Assembly: GCF_003008595.1 (NCBI RefSeq)
Contig: NZ_CP027669.1
Location: 3,410,001 to 3,474,000, forward strand
DNA length: 64,000 nucleotides
Source of the DNA: Simplicispira suum
GTDB taxonomy: Bacteria > Pseudomonadota > Gammaproteobacteria > Burkholderiales > Burkholderiaceae_C
Direction of reading: 5' to 3'
The notes beneath the pieces were generated by a model. It saw only the letters and a program-made list of their open reading frames with translations, was not told the DNA's origin and ran no database searches. Position numbers and translations under genes: made by a program. This document shows positions 8,792 through 18,273 of this stretch, in pieces (position 1 is the stretch's first letter; each line of letters starts with the position of its first letter).

Positions 8792-9828
8792 CGCGGACCG
8801 ACGATTCATGGGACCGGGAGCCCGGCCTGCGCCGCAGCCGCATGCTGCGCACCGCCATGGGGGTGGAGATCGCCGCCGCACTGGACGACCCGGAGGTCGT
8901 GGAGGTCATGCTGAACCCCGACGGTTCGCTTTGGGTGGACCGGCTGGATTCGGGCCGCGCCCCCACCGGGCACCGGATGGCGGCGCCCGTGGCCGAACGC
9001 ATCATCCGCCTGGTGGCTGCGCAGGTGCGCGCCGAGGTGCACTCGGGCGCGCCGCTGCTGTCGGCGGAGCTGCCCGGGACGGGCGAGCGTTTCATGGGGG
9101 CCTTGCCTCCGGTGGTGCGCGCGCCGTCGTTTGCCATCCGCAAGCGGGCGCTGCGCATCATGACGCTGGCCGACTACGTGCTTGCCGGCGTCATGAGCGA
9201 GGCCCAGGCGCGGTTCCTGCGCCAGGCGGTGCGCGAGCGCCAGAACATCGTCGTGGCCGGGGGCACCAGCACCGGCAAGACGACGCTGGCCAATGCACTG
9301 CTTGACGAGATCGCGGCGACGGGCGACCGCGTGCTGATCCTCGAAGACACGGTGGAGCTGCAGTGCCGCAGCGACGACCACGTGGGCATGCGCGCCGAGC
9401 CCGGCACGGCGTCGATGGCCGATCTGGTGCGCGCCACCTTGCGCCTGCGCCCGGACCGCATCGTCGTGGGCGAAGTGCGGGGCGCGGAGGCGCTGGACCT
9501 GATCAAGGCCTGGGGCACGGGCCATCCCGGTGGCGTTGCCACGGTGCACGCCAATTCGGCCGCGGGCGCATTGGCGCGGCTGGAGCAGTTGATCCAGGAG
9601 GTCAGCGTGACGGTGCCGCGCGCGCTGATTGCCGAGGCGGTCAACGTCGTCGTCCACATCGCCGGGCGTGGCCACGCGCGACGCGTGCGCGAGATCGCCC
9701 GCGTCGTCGGCCATGACGCCCGGGGCTACCTGCTCGATACCGCCATGGCGCCGGGGTTTCCGGACATCGCCGCGTCACCTTCGCTGCCACTTCATCCCTC
9801 GTCATTCACCACAGGAGATCCGATATGA
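8788..9828 (+). CDS. trbB: Type IV secretion ATPase TrbB (VirB11 family)
   Basis: This 346-residue hexameric ATPase powers assembly of the conjugative pilus and channel at the inner membrane. It shows the VirB11 Walker A AGGTSTGKTTLANAL, an Asp box (ILEDTVELQ), and LRPDRIVVGEVRGAEALDL with the GHPGGVATVHANS histidine box. Length and motif order are normal for TrbB. It overlaps the RHH gene before it and trbC after it by 4 bases each. Confidence 0.96.
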   Translation: MTRTDDSWDREPGLRRSRMLRTAMGVEIAAALDDPEVVEVMLNPDGSLWVDRLDSGRAPTGHRMAAPVAERIIRLVAAQVRAEVHSGAPLLSAELPGTGERFMGALPPVVRAPSFAIRKRALRIMTLADYVLAGVMSEAQARFLRQAVRERQNIVVAGGTSTGKTTLANALLDEIAATGDRVLILEDTVELQCRSDDHVGMRAEPGTASMADLVRATLRLRPDRIVVGEVRGAEALDLIKAWGTGHPGGVATVHANSAAGALARLEQLIQEVSVTVPRALIAEAVNVVVHIAGRGHARRVREIARVVGHDARGYLLDTAMAPGFPDIAASPSLPLHPSSFTTGDPI

Positions 9829-10154
9829 CGATTGCCCGCATTTCCGTAAAACCGTACCGGCCGGGCCTGCTGCTGTTCACCTTCCTGCTGTCCCTGTCGA
9901 GCACCGCGCGGGCGGCCGGCTCCTCCATGCCCTGGGAAGGCCCGCTGCAATCCATCCTCGAATCTATCCAGGGGCCGGTGGCGCGCATCGTGGCGGTGAT
10001 CATCATCATCGCCACCGGCCTGGCGCTGGCGTTCGGCGACACCAGCGGGGGCTTTCGCAAGCTGATCCAGATCGTGTTCGGCCTGTCGATCGCGTTTGCC
10101 GCCTCATCGTTTTTCCTGTCGTTCTTCTCGTTCTCGGGCGGGGCGGTCGCATGA
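9825..10154 (+). CDS. trbC: Conjugal transfer pilin TrbC
   Basis: This is a 109-residue VirB2-like prepilin. A signal peptide ends near ARAAGSS, and two hydrophobic segments follow (VARIVAVIIIIATGLALAFG and the C-terminal FGLSIAFAASSFFLSFF). In RP4 the mature TrbC is cyclised; whether that happens here cannot be seen. It overlaps trbB and trbD by 4 bases each and has a GGAG Shine-Dalgarno inside the end of trbB. Confidence 0.93.
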   Translation: MTIARISVKPYRPGLLLFTFLLSLSSTARAAGSSMPWEGPLQSILESIQGPVARIVAVIIIIATGLALAFGDTSGGFRKLIQIVFGLSIAFAASSFFLSFFSFSGGAVA

Positions 10155-10435
10155 ACGCCGCCAACGAGGGCGCACCGCGCCTTGCGCTCGGCTTTGAAGT
10201 GCCGCTGCATCGCTCGCTCACCGAGCCCATCCTGCTGGGCGGCGCGCCGCGCACGGTGGCCATTGCCAACGGCACGCTCGCCGCCGCCGTGGGCCTGGGC
10301 CTGCAGCTGTGGATTCCCGGGCTGGTGCTCTGGATCGCCGGCCATGCGCTGGCGGTCTGGGGCGCGCGCGTCGATCCGCAGTTCATGGCGGTCTTCGCGC
10401 GCCACATCAAGCACCGGCTGCTGCTGGACGTGTGA
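10151..10435 (+). CDS. trbD: Conjugal transfer protein TrbD (VirB3-like)
   Basis: This 94-residue inner-membrane protein starts at an ATG overlapping the trbC stop. It has the VirB3 pattern: a polar N-terminus with PLHRSLTEPILLGG, then a double hydrophobic stretch (NGTLAAAVGLGLQLWIPGLVLWIAGHALAVW is the region, about residues 40-70), and a basic tail. It works with the TrbE ATPase, which follows 12 bases later. Confidence 0.92.
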   Translation: MNAANEGAPRLALGFEVPLHRSLTEPILLGGAPRTVAIANGTLAAAVGLGLQLWIPGLVLWIAGHALAVWGARVDPQFMAVFARHIKHRLLLDV

Positions 10436-10447
10436 GGGAGCGCCGCC

Positions 10448-12880
10448 ATGCTGAACCTTGCCGAATACCGCCAACGCCCGCAGCTGCTCGCCGACTGGCT
10501 GCCCTGGGCAGGATTGGTTGCGCCGGGCGTCGTCCTGAACAAGGACGGCAGCTTTCAGCGCACGGCCAAGTTTCGGGGGCCGGACCTGGACAGTGCCACG
10601 CAAGGCGAGCTGATCGCCACGTCGGCGCGCCTGAACAACGCGCTGCGCCGACTCGGTTCCGGCTGGGCGCTGTTCATCGAGGCAGAGCGCTGCGCTGCCG
10701 CCGGCTATCCGCATTCCACCTTCCCCGAACTTCTGTCCTGGCTCGTGGACGAGGAGCGGCGCGCGGCCTTCGAGGATGCGGGCAGCCACTTCGAGAGCAG
10801 CTACCACCTGACGCTCGTGTACCTGCCGCCCGAGGAAGCCCGCGCTCGCGCGGCGGGCCTGCTCTACGAGAACCGCTCGACCGAAGGCGTGGACTGGCGC
10901 GAGCGGCTTTCCGCTTTCATCGCGGAGACGGATCGCGTGCTGGACCTGCTCGATGGCGTGATGCCGGAGATCACCTGGCTGGATGATGCGCACACGCTGA
11001 CCCACCTGCATGCGGCCATCTCGACGCGGCGCTATTCGATTGCCGTACCCGAGGTGCCGTTTCACATCGACGCGCTGCTGGCGGATTCGCCCCTCATCGG
11101 CGGCCTGGCGCCCATGCTGGGCGAGCAGCACCTGCGCGTGGCCTCGGTGCGGGGCTTCCCGGCCTCGACCTGGCCGGGCATGCTCGATGACCTCAACCGC
11201 CTCGGCTTTGCCTATCGCTGGAGCACGCGCTTCCTGTGCCTGGACAAGGCCGAGGCGGAGAAGGAGCTGGCGCGCCTGCGCCGCCAGTGGTTCGCCAAGC
11301 GCAAGAACGTCATTGCGCTGCTGCGCGAGACCCTGTTCCAACAGGAAAGCCCGCTGGTCGATACCGACGCCAGCAACAAGGCGGCGGACGCCGACGCCGC
11401 CCTGCAGGAGCTGGGCAGCGATCAGGTGGCCTATGGCTACCTGACGGTCACCGTCACCGTCATGGATGAGGACGCCGCCGCCGCCGACGAGAAGCTGCGC
11501 CTGGCCGAGCGCGCCATCCAGGGGCGCGGGTTCGTGACCATCCCCGAAACGCTCAACGCCGTGGACGCCTGGCTGTCGTCCCTTCCCGGCCACGCCTATG
11601 CCAACGTGCGCCAGCCCATGGTCTCGACGCTGAACCTGGCGCACCTGATGCCGGTCTCGGCCGTGTGGGCCGGGCCCGAGAAGAACGGGCATCTGGACGG
11701 CCCGCCGCTGATCGTCACGCGCACCGACGGCGCGACGCCGTTTCGGCTGGTCACGCACATCGGCGACGTGGGCCACACGCTGGTCGCGGGCCCCACGGGC
11801 ATGGGCAAGTCGGTGCTGCTTGCCACGCTGGCGCTGCAGTTTCGGCGCTACCCGGGCTCGCGCATCTTTGCCTTCGACATGGGCCGCTCCATGCGCGCCA
11901 CCATCCTTGGGCTGGGCGGCGAGCACTACGACCTGGGCATGGAAGGGCAGATCGCCTTCCAGCCGCTGGCGCGCATCGACCGTGAGGGCGAGCGCACCTG
12001 GGCCGCCGAGTGGATCGAGGGCCGGTTGCTGCATGAAGGCGTCAGCATCGGTCCGGACGAGAAGGCCGCCGTCTGGTCGGCGCTGGAGAGTCTGGCCGGA
12101 GCGCCGCTGGAGCAGCGCACGATGACGGGCCTGGCGGTGCTGCTGCAATCGAATGCGCTGCGCCAGGCGCTGGCGCCCTACGTGCTGGGCGGCGCGCATG
12201 GCAGGCTGCTGGACGCCGACTGCGACCGGCTCGGGATGGCCGACGTGCAGTGCTTCGAGATGGAAGAGCTGATGGCCAGTCGCGCCGCCGTGATGGCGGT
12301 GCTGCACTACCTCTTTGCGCGCCTGCAGGCGCGCTTTGACGGCGCGCCCACGCTGCTCATCCTCGACGAAGCCTGGCTGTTCCTGGATGACCCGGTATTT
12401 GCCGCGCGCATCCGCCAGTGGCTCAAGACGCTGCGCAAGAAAAACGTGAGCGTCATCTTTGCCACGCAGAGCCTTGCCGACATCAAGGATTCGAGCATCG
12501 CGCCCGCGATCATCGAGAGCTGCGCCAGCCGCATCTTCCTGCCCAACCCGCAGGCGAGCGAGCCGCAGATTCGCACGATCTATGAGGGCTTCGGCCTGAA
12601 CGACCGCCAGATCGAAATCGTCGCCACGGGGATTCCGAAGCGCGACTACTACTACCAGTCGCGTCTGGGCAACCGCCTGTTCGAGCTGGACCTGGGGCCG
12701 GCGGCGCTCGCGTTCGCGGGCGCTGGCACGCCGCAGGACCAGCGCTACATCGATGCGGTGCTCCCCACCTCTTTGCCAGGCACGCCTTCACCGTTTGCTG
12801 CCGCCTGGCTGCGTCACCGCGGCCTGGACTGGGCCGCGGACTTGCTGGATCACTTCCCTTCCCAAGGAGATGCACCATGA
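10448..12880 (+). CDS. trbE: Type IV secretion ATPase TrbE (VirB4 family)
   Basis: This 810-residue VirB4-type ATPase drives pilus biogenesis. Walker A is AGPTGMGKSVLLATL near residue 442, and Walker B is LLILDEAWLFL near residue 637. The family motif LKTLRKKNVSVIFATQSLAD follows. Length is typical. It overlaps trbJ by 4 bases. A Shine-Dalgarno (GAGGGAG) precedes the ATG. Confidence 0.96.
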   Translation: MLNLAEYRQRPQLLADWLPWAGLVAPGVVLNKDGSFQRTAKFRGPDLDSATQGELIATSARLNNALRRLGSGWALFIEAERCAAAGYPHSTFPELLSWLVDEERRAAFEDAGSHFESSYHLTLVYLPPEEARARAAGLLYENRSTEGVDWRERLSAFIAETDRVLDLLDGVMPEITWLDDAHTLTHLHAAISTRRYSIAVPEVPFHIDALLADSPLIGGLAPMLGEQHLRVASVRGFPASTWPGMLDDLNRLGFAYRWSTRFLCLDKAEAEKELARLRRQWFAKRKNVIALLRETLFQQESPLVDTDASNKAADADAALQELGSDQVAYGYLTVTVTVMDEDAAAADEKLRLAERAIQGRGFVTIPETLNAVDAWLSSLPGHAYANVRQPMVSTLNLAHLMPVSAVWAGPEKNGHLDGPPLIVTRTDGATPFRLVTHIGDVGHTLVAGPTGMGKSVLLATLALQFRRYPGSRIFAFDMGRSMRATILGLGGEHYDLGMEGQIAFQPLARIDREGERTWAAEWIEGRLLHEGVSIGPDEKAAVWSALESLAGAPLEQRTMTGLAVLLQSNALRQALAPYVLGGAHGRLLDADCDRLGMADVQCFEMEELMASRAAVMAVLHYLFARLQARFDGAPTLLILDEAWLFLDDPVFAARIRQWLKTLRKKNVSVIFATQSLADIKDSSIAPAIIESCASRIFLPNPQASEPQIRTIYEGFGLNDRQIEIVATGIPKRDYYYQSRLGNRLFELDLGPAALAFAGAGTPQDQRYIDAVLPTSLPGTPSPFAAAWLRHRGLDWAADLLDHFPSQGDAP

Positions 12881-13653
12881 CCCTTCGTTCTTTCATCAAG
12901 CACCGGAGCCTGGCGCTGGCCGTGGCCGCAATGCTTGCCCTGGGCGCCGCGCCACCGGCCCATGCCCTGTTTGGCCTGGGCGGCGGCGCCGACATCGTGT
13001 ACGACCCGACCAACCACGTGGAGAACGCGCTGGCCGCCGTGCGCGCGCTGGAGCAGATCAACAACCAGATCCGCCAGCTGCAAAACGAGGCGCAGATGCT
13101 CGTCAATCAGGCACGCAATCTCGCGAGCCTGCCCTCCAGCGTACTCGGCCGGCTGCGCGCCAACCTGGCGCGGACCGAGCAGCTGATCGCCCAGGCCCGG
13201 GGCCTGGCCTACGACGTGACGGAGCTGGACCGGGCGTTTGCGCGCCTGTACCCCGAGCACTACGGCGCCAGCGTGAGCGGCGAGCAGATGAGCCGCGACG
13301 CGCAGGAGCGCTGGCAGCACACGCTCTCGGGCCTGCAGACCGCGATGCAGATGCAGGCCCAGGTGTCGCAGAACCTGGGCGAAGACGAGGGCGTGCTGGC
13401 CGATCTCGTGGGCAAGAGCCAGTCGGCCGTGGGCGCCTTGCAGGCGATGCAGGCGACCAATCAGCTGCTGGCCTTGCAGGCCAAGCAGGCCATCCAGACG
13501 CAGCGGCTGCAGCTCACGCAGGACCGCGCCGCCTCGCTGGAGCTGGCGCGGCAGGCGGCGGTGCGCGAGCGCGCACGGGAGGTGCGTCGGCGTTTTCTGG
13601 GCGAGGGCACGCCGTACACGCCCTACCGCGTGAACTTCTATGGCAACCCGTGA
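12877..13653 (+). CDS. trbJ: P-type conjugative transfer protein TrbJ (VirB5-like)
   Basis: This 258-residue exported pilus-tip-type protein has a signal peptide of about 28 residues (LALAVAAMLALGAAPPAHA). Long amphipathic helices follow (EQINNQIRQLQNEAQMLVNQ). The C-terminal helix is rich in Gln, Ala and Arg. It overlaps trbE by 4 bases and the next lipoprotein gene starts 7 bases after it. Confidence 0.93.
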   Translation: MTLRSFIKHRSLALAVAAMLALGAAPPAHALFGLGGGADIVYDPTNHVENALAAVRALEQINNQIRQLQNEAQMLVNQARNLASLPSSVLGRLRANLARTEQLIAQARGLAYDVTELDRAFARLYPEHYGASVSGEQMSRDAQERWQHTLSGLQTAMQMQAQVSQNLGEDEGVLADLVGKSQSAVGALQAMQATNQLLALQAKQAIQTQRLQLTQDRAASLELARQAAVRERAREVRRRFLGEGTPYTPYRVNFYGNP

Positions 13654-13660
13654 GGTGGAC

Positions 13661-13969
13661 ATGCGCAAGACGCTGTATTTCATGATCGCGGCCACGGCGC
13701 TGCTGCTGGCCGGCTGCGACCGGCCGGCTTCCATCGAATCGGTGGATGCCCTGGTGGCGAACCCCGAGCGGCTGCGCGAGCTGCGCGCCGCCTGCAAGGC
13801 CGACCACGCCAAGGTCGGCGATGCCCAGTGCAACGCCGTGGCCGAGGCCACGCGCAAACGCTTCCTCGGCTCGGGCGGGCCGAAGTACACGCCGCCCGCG
13901 TCACCGCCCGGCGGCTTCTGGCAGGACGATGACCGCAAGCCGACGCCCGCGCCGAAGGGCTCGCAATGA
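13661..13969 (+). CDS. EexN-family / TrbK-like entry exclusion lipoprotein
   Basis: This is a 102-residue lipoprotein with signal peptide and lipobox LLLAGC; the ATG at 13661 is preferred because GAGGTGG sits just upstream. The mature part has the EexN pattern: a short spacer, ANPERLRELRAACKA, then a second cysteine in DAQCNAVAEATRKRF. Entry exclusion lipoproteins stop a cell receiving a second copy of the same element. Its place between trbJ and trbL matches trbK of RP4. It overlaps trbL by 4 bases. Confidence 0.85.
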   Translation: MRKTLYFMIAATALLLAGCDRPASIESVDALVANPERLRELRAACKADHAKVGDAQCNAVAEATRKRFLGSGGPKYTPPASPPGGFWQDDDRKPTPAPKGSQ

Positions 13970-15264
13970 ACGACGTGGCGGTCATCGACCGCTTCCTGGA
14001 CGTCTTCTCGCGCTACATCGACTCCGGCTTCGGGCTGCTGGGCGGCGAGGTGGCGTTCCTCACGGCGACGCTGGTGGCGATCGACATCACGCTCGCGGGC
14101 CTGTCCTGGGCCATGGGCCATGCCTCGGGCCAGGGCGACGAGGTGATGGCGCGCCTTATCAGGAAGGTGCTCTACGTGGGCGCGTTCGCCTACATCCTGG
14201 GCAACTTCAACCAGCTGGCGGGCATTGTTTTCAGGTCCATGGCCGGGCTGGGCCTGACGGCCTCGGGCTCGGGCCTGTCACAGGCGCAGCTGCTGCAGCC
14301 GGGGCACCTGGCGCAGGTGGGCATCGAGGCCGGGCGGCCGATCATGGCGCAGATCGGCGATCTCACGGGTTTTCCGGAGGTGTTCGCGCACCTGGACACC
14401 ATCGCCGTGCTGTTCCTTGCCTGGCTGGTACTGATCGTCGCGTTCTTCGTTCTCGCGGTGCAGCTGTTCGTCACGCTGATTGAGTTCAAGCTGACGACGC
14501 TGGCGGGCTTCGTGCTGGTGCCGTTTGCGCTGTGGAACAAGACGGCGTTCCTGGCCGAGAAGGTGCTGGGCAACGTCGTGGCCTCGGGCATCAAGGTGCT
14601 GGTGCTGGCCGTCATTGTGGGGATCGGCTCGACCCTGTTTGCTGAGTTCGCGCTGGCGCCAGGAGCCGAACCAAGCATTGATCATGCGCTGGTCGTCATG
14701 CTTGCGGCCCTGGCCATGCTGGGCCTGGGCATCTTCGGGCCGGGGATCGCCACCGGACTGGTATCTGGGGCACCGCAGCTCGGGGCCGGTGCGGCTGCGG
14801 GCACGGCCATCGGTGCGGCGGGCCTGGCTGTCGCCGGTGGGGCGGCCGCCGCAGGAGCGGGCTCGGCCGTTGCGGCTGGTGCGCGCATGGCGCCCGGCGC
14901 CGCGCGTGCGGCCCTCGGCGGTGGCGCTGCCGCGGCCCGCTCGGTGGCCACGCTTGCGGGCAGCGCCAAGGCGGCGTATCGCAGCGGGGCCGGCGTGGCG
15001 GATATGGCCAGGGCCGGGGCCAGAGCCGTGAAGGACAAGGTCAAGGGCTTTGTGGCCCCAGCCGCAGCGCCTGCTGGTGCGCCACCCGCTGCTGCATCAC
15101 CTGCCGGCTCACCGCCTGCCACCTTGGAACCCGCCTGGGCGCAGCGCATGCGCCGTCGCCAGCAGGTGGCGGAGGCGGCCATGACCGGCGCGCACGTGCT
15201 GCGCTCGGGCGACCACGGCGGCGGTGGCTCCGGCCCGAGCCTGCGCGATGAGTCCGGCACCTGA
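13966..15264 (+). CDS. trbL: P-type conjugative transfer protein TrbL (VirB6 family)
   Basis: This 432-residue polytopic inner-membrane channel component has about six hydrophobic segments in residues 20-280 (for example VLFLAWLVLIVAFFVLAVQLFV). A low-complexity Ala/Gly/Pro-rich tail fills residues 290-432. A long Ala/Gly tail is normal for TrbL. The ATG overlaps the preceding lipoprotein stop by 4 bases. trbF follows after 20 bases with a fresh AAGGAG ribosome binding site. Confidence 0.94.
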   Translation: MNDVAVIDRFLDVFSRYIDSGFGLLGGEVAFLTATLVAIDITLAGLSWAMGHASGQGDEVMARLIRKVLYVGAFAYILGNFNQLAGIVFRSMAGLGLTASGSGLSQAQLLQPGHLAQVGIEAGRPIMAQIGDLTGFPEVFAHLDTIAVLFLAWLVLIVAFFVLAVQLFVTLIEFKLTTLAGFVLVPFALWNKTAFLAEKVLGNVVASGIKVLVLAVIVGIGSTLFAEFALAPGAEPSIDHALVVMLAALAMLGLGIFGPGIATGLVSGAPQLGAGAAAGTAIGAAGLAVAGGAAAAGAGSAVAAGARMAPGAARAALGGGAAAARSVATLAGSAKAAYRSGAGVADMARAGARAVKDKVKGFVAPAAAPAGAPPAAASPAGSPPATLEPAWAQRMRRRQQVAEAAMTGAHVLRSGDHGGGGSGPSLRDESGT

Positions 15265-15284
15265 GTGCTTGCCAAGGAGATTGC

Positions 15285-15989
15285 ATGCGATTCAAACGAC
15301 CCTGGGTGCGGTATGCGCAGACGCCCCAGCCCCTGACTCCCTACCAGGCCGCCGGCCAGGTCTGGGACGAGCGCATCGGCTCGGCGCGCGTGCAGGCGAG
15401 GAACTGGCGCCGGATGGCGTTCGGCTGCATGCTGCTGGCGTTGCTGATGGCCGCGGGCCTCGTCTGGCGCTCGGCGCAGTCCATCGTCACGCCCTACGTG
15501 GTGGAGGTGGATCAGGCGGGGCAGGTGCGCGCCGTGGGCGAGGCGGCGGCGCCCTATACGCCCAGCGATGCGCAGGTCGCGCACCATCTGGCGCGCTTCA
15601 TCACGCTGGTGCGGTCCCTGTCCATCGATCCCATCGTGGTGCGCCAGAACTGGCTCGATGCCTATGACTACACGACCGACAAGGGCGCGGCCGTGCTCAA
15701 CGATTACGCGCGCACCCACGATCCGTTCGCGCGCATCGGCACGGAGTCGGTGACGGTGCAGGTCAGCAGCGTCACGCGCGCCAGCGAGCAGTCGTTCAAC
15801 CTGCGCTGGACCGAGCGGCGCTATGTCAACGGAGCGGCCGCTGGCATCGAGCGCTGGAACGCGGTGCTCTCCATCGTGCAGCAGGGCCCGCGCACCGAGC
15901 GGCGCCTGCGCAAGAACCCTCTGGGCATCTACGTCAACGGCTTGTCGTGGAGCCGGGAGCTGGATGCCACCGAAGGAGTTGATCCATGA
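15285..15989 (+). CDS. trbF: Conjugal transfer protein TrbF (VirB8 family)
   Basis: This is a 234-residue bitopic assembly factor. A short cytoplasmic N-terminus precedes one membrane segment (FGCMLLALLMAAGLVW, residues 45-60). The periplasmic VirB8 domain follows, with QNWLDAYDYTTDKGA and the C-terminal NPLGIYVNGLSWSREL typical of TrbF. It overlaps trbG by 4 bases. Confidence 0.95.
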   Translation: MRFKRPWVRYAQTPQPLTPYQAAGQVWDERIGSARVQARNWRRMAFGCMLLALLMAAGLVWRSAQSIVTPYVVEVDQAGQVRAVGEAAAPYTPSDAQVAHHLARFITLVRSLSIDPIVVRQNWLDAYDYTTDKGAAVLNDYARTHDPFARIGTESVTVQVSSVTRASEQSFNLRWTERRYVNGAAAGIERWNAVLSIVQQGPRTERRLRKNPLGIYVNGLSWSRELDATEGVDP

Positions 15990-16978
15990 AGACGCGTTTG
16001 TCCATTCACGCTTTGCCGTTGATGCTTGTGGCCCTGGCGGGCTGCGCCACGCAGGGCAAGCCGCCGCCGGTGATCGCGCTCGATGAGCCGGTGCAGGCGC
16101 AGCCCCTGCCCGAGCCGCCTGCACCGGTGGAGGTGGTGGCCGTGCCCGAGGTGCTCGCGCTGCCCGCGCAGCTCAAGCCCTTGCCGGAGACCAAGCCCGC
16201 GGCGGAACCCGCGGACGAGACGTTGCGCGTGGCGCGCGCCAATGCCCAGGCGCGCATTGCGCCCACGCGTGAGGGCTATGTGAATGCGAACCAGGTCTGG
16301 CCGTACAGTGATGGAGCGCTGTACCAGGTCTATGCGGCCGTGGGCCGGGTGACGGTGGTGTCGCTGCAGCCCGGCGAGGAGCTGGTGACGGTGGCCGCGG
16401 GCGATACGGTGCGCTGGATCGTCGGTGATACGTCCAGCGGCAGCGGCGCGCAACGGCGCGTGAACGTGATGGTCAAGCCGATCCGCTCGGGCCTGAAGAC
16501 GAACCTGGTCGTGACGACGAGCCGCAGAACCTATCTGCTGGAGCTGACTTCCACCGACAAGACCTGGATGGCCTCGGTGTCCTGGGAGTATCCGAAGGAT
16601 CAGATGCTGGCTCTGCAGCGCCAGGCGCAGGCCGCACAGGCTGCCGCGCCGGTCGATAGCGGCCTGTCGCTGCAGAAGCTGCGCTTTGGCTATGCGATCA
16701 GCGGCAGCACGCCGCCGTGGAAGCCGCTGCGGGCGTTTGATGATGGACAGAAGGTCTATATCCAGTTCCCTGCGGGCATCGCACAGGGTGAGCTGCCGCC
16801 GCTGTTCGTGATCGGGGCCGAGGGAGGAGGGCAGTTGGTCAACTACCGGTTTCGGTCACCGTACTACATCGTCGATCGCCTGTTTGGCGCGGCGGAGCTG
16901 CGCCTGGGTGGCGGGAATGGGAAGGGCGGGGGCGACGTGGTGCGCATCGAGCGCACGGATGGGGTGCGGAGGAACTGA
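15986..16978 (+). CDS. trbG: P-type conjugative transfer protein TrbG (VirB9 family)
   Basis: This 330-residue outer-membrane-complex component has a signal sequence with lipobox-like LVALAGC, a Pro/Glu-rich spacer (residues 25-85), and then the VirB9 beta domain. The domain includes VWPYSDGALYQVYAAVGRVT, TTSRRTYLLELTS and the C-terminal RFRSPYYIVDRLF. The cysteine after the signal suggests lipid anchoring, which is usual in this family branch. It is followed by trbI after 2 bases. Confidence 0.94.
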   Translation: MKTRLSIHALPLMLVALAGCATQGKPPPVIALDEPVQAQPLPEPPAPVEVVAVPEVLALPAQLKPLPETKPAAEPADETLRVARANAQARIAPTREGYVNANQVWPYSDGALYQVYAAVGRVTVVSLQPGEELVTVAAGDTVRWIVGDTSSGSGAQRRVNVMVKPIRSGLKTNLVVTTSRRTYLLELTSTDKTWMASVSWEYPKDQMLALQRQAQAAQAAAPVDSGLSLQKLRFGYAISGSTPPWKPLRAFDDGQKVYIQFPAGIAQGELPPLFVIGAEGGGQLVNYRFRSPYYIVDRLFGAAELRLGGGNGKGGGDVVRIERTDGVRRN

Positions 16979-16980
16979 GC

Positions 16981-18273
16981 ATGCCGCAGGAAGACGCATC
17001 CGGCCACACGCCGCAGGCGGCGAAGGTGGCGCCCGAGGCGCTGGCGCTGCGGGCCCGACCGCACCCGGTCACGCGCCTGAACCGGCGCACGCTGGTTGTC
17101 CTCACCGGGGGGCTGGCGGCCCTGGTTCTCGGGGCGACGATCTGGTCGCTGCAGCCGCAGCGGCGCGCGGTGTTCGGGCAGGCCGAGCTGTACAACGTCG
17201 ATCGCGTGAGCAAGTCCGAAGGGCTCGATGGCCTTCCGGCGGATTATTCGAAGCTGTCGCGTCCTTTGCCGCCCGCTTTACCGGCGGATGTGCCTGAGCT
17301 GGGGCCACCGCTGCCGGGCGATCTCGGGCCCGCCATCGTGGCCTCGCGGCAGTCGGCCGTGGCCGACTATGCGGCCCCGAGCCATGATCCCGAGGATGCC
17401 CTGCGCAAGGAGGCCGAGGCGGCTGCAGCTTCGCCGGTGTTTTTTGGCTCGGGAAGTCAGGGCACGCGTACGGCGGCGGCGGATCAGGCAGGGTCTGCGG
17501 CGGTGGGTTTGGGCGGTGCACTGACCGGGTTGGATGCGTTGGCGGCGGGGCCGGTCTCGGCCCCCGAGCCTGCCGATCCGGTGGTTGTGCAGGACCGGCA
17601 GGAGCAGAAGGAGGCGTTCCTCAAAGGCGGTTTGACGCCCACCCGCAATTCCGCCGATCTGCAGATGCCAGCTTCGCCGTACCAGGTGATGGCGGGGGCG
17701 GTGATCGCCGGTGCGCTGGTGACGGGCATCAAGTCGGACCTGCCGGGCGACGTGATCGCCACGGTGACGGAGCCGGTCTATGACTCGGCAACGGGCAAGT
17801 TCCTGCTGATCCCGCAGGGCTCGCGCATTCTGGGCAAGTACAACAGCCGGGTGAGCTACGGGCAGAGCCGGGTGCAGGTGGTGTGGAACCGGATCATCCT
17901 GCCGGACACGTCATCGCTCACGCTGGACAACCTGGTGGGCACCGACCCGGCGGGCTATGCCGGGCTGCAGGACGATGTGGACTGGCATTGGGGACGCGTC
18001 GTGGCGGGGGCGGCGCTCACGACGCTGCTCGGGGTGGGGGCTGAGCTGGCGGCGCCTGAGAGTCGGCAGGAGGGCAATCGCATCGTGGTCGCGGCTCGCG
18101 AGAGCGCGCAGGACGGTGTGAATCAGGTGGGGCAGGAGATGACGCGGCGCAATCTCGACATCCAGCCGACGCTGACCATGCGACCGGGCTTGCCGGTGCG
18201 GATCATCGTGAACCGCGATCTGGTGTTGCGGCCGTACCAGCCCTTGTTCGTTCAGCGTGGAGGGGTTCGATGA
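16981..18273 (+). CDS. trbI: P-type conjugative transfer protein TrbI (VirB10 family)
   Basis: This is a 430-residue energy-sensing VirB10-like protein that spans both membranes. One inner-membrane segment lies at residues 40-58 (TLVVLTGGLAALVLGATIW), followed by a Pro-rich periplasmic stretch (80-115). The C-terminal beta barrel contains DLPGDVIATVTEPVYD, LIPQGSRILGKYNSRVSYG and the antenna region near LTTLLGVGAELA. It ends VNRDLVLRPYQP as usual. It overlaps the DUF2274 gene by 4 bases. Confidence 0.95.
   Translation: MPQEDASGHTPQAAKVAPEALALRARPHPVTRLNRRTLVVLTGGLAALVLGATIWSLQPQRRAVFGQAELYNVDRVSKSEGLDGLPADYSKLSRPLPPALPADVPELGPPLPGDLGPAIVASRQSAVADYAAPSHDPEDALRKEAEAAAASPVFFGSGSQGTRTAAADQAGSAAVGLGGALTGLDALAAGPVSAPEPADPVVVQDRQEQKEAFLKGGLTPTRNSADLQMPASPYQVMAGAVIAGALVTGIKSDLPGDVIATVTEPVYDSATGKFLLIPQGSRILGKYNSRVSYGQSRVQVVWNRIILPDTSSLTLDNLVGTDPAGYAGLQDDVDWHWGRVVAGAALTTLLGVGAELAAPESRQEGNRIVVAARESAQDGVNQVGQEMTRRNLDIQPTLTMRPGLPVRIIVNRDLVLRPYQPLFVQRGGVR

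Noticed and set aside
9806..12307. An 833-codon open frame on the minus strand across trbC-trbE
   Set aside because: It lies opposite intact trb genes, has the His/Arg-rich composition of an antisense frame in GC-rich DNA, and shows no domain. Similar long antisense frames opposite aceF, lpdA, traG, mmsA, smc and the GGDEF-EAL gene were rejected for the same reason.
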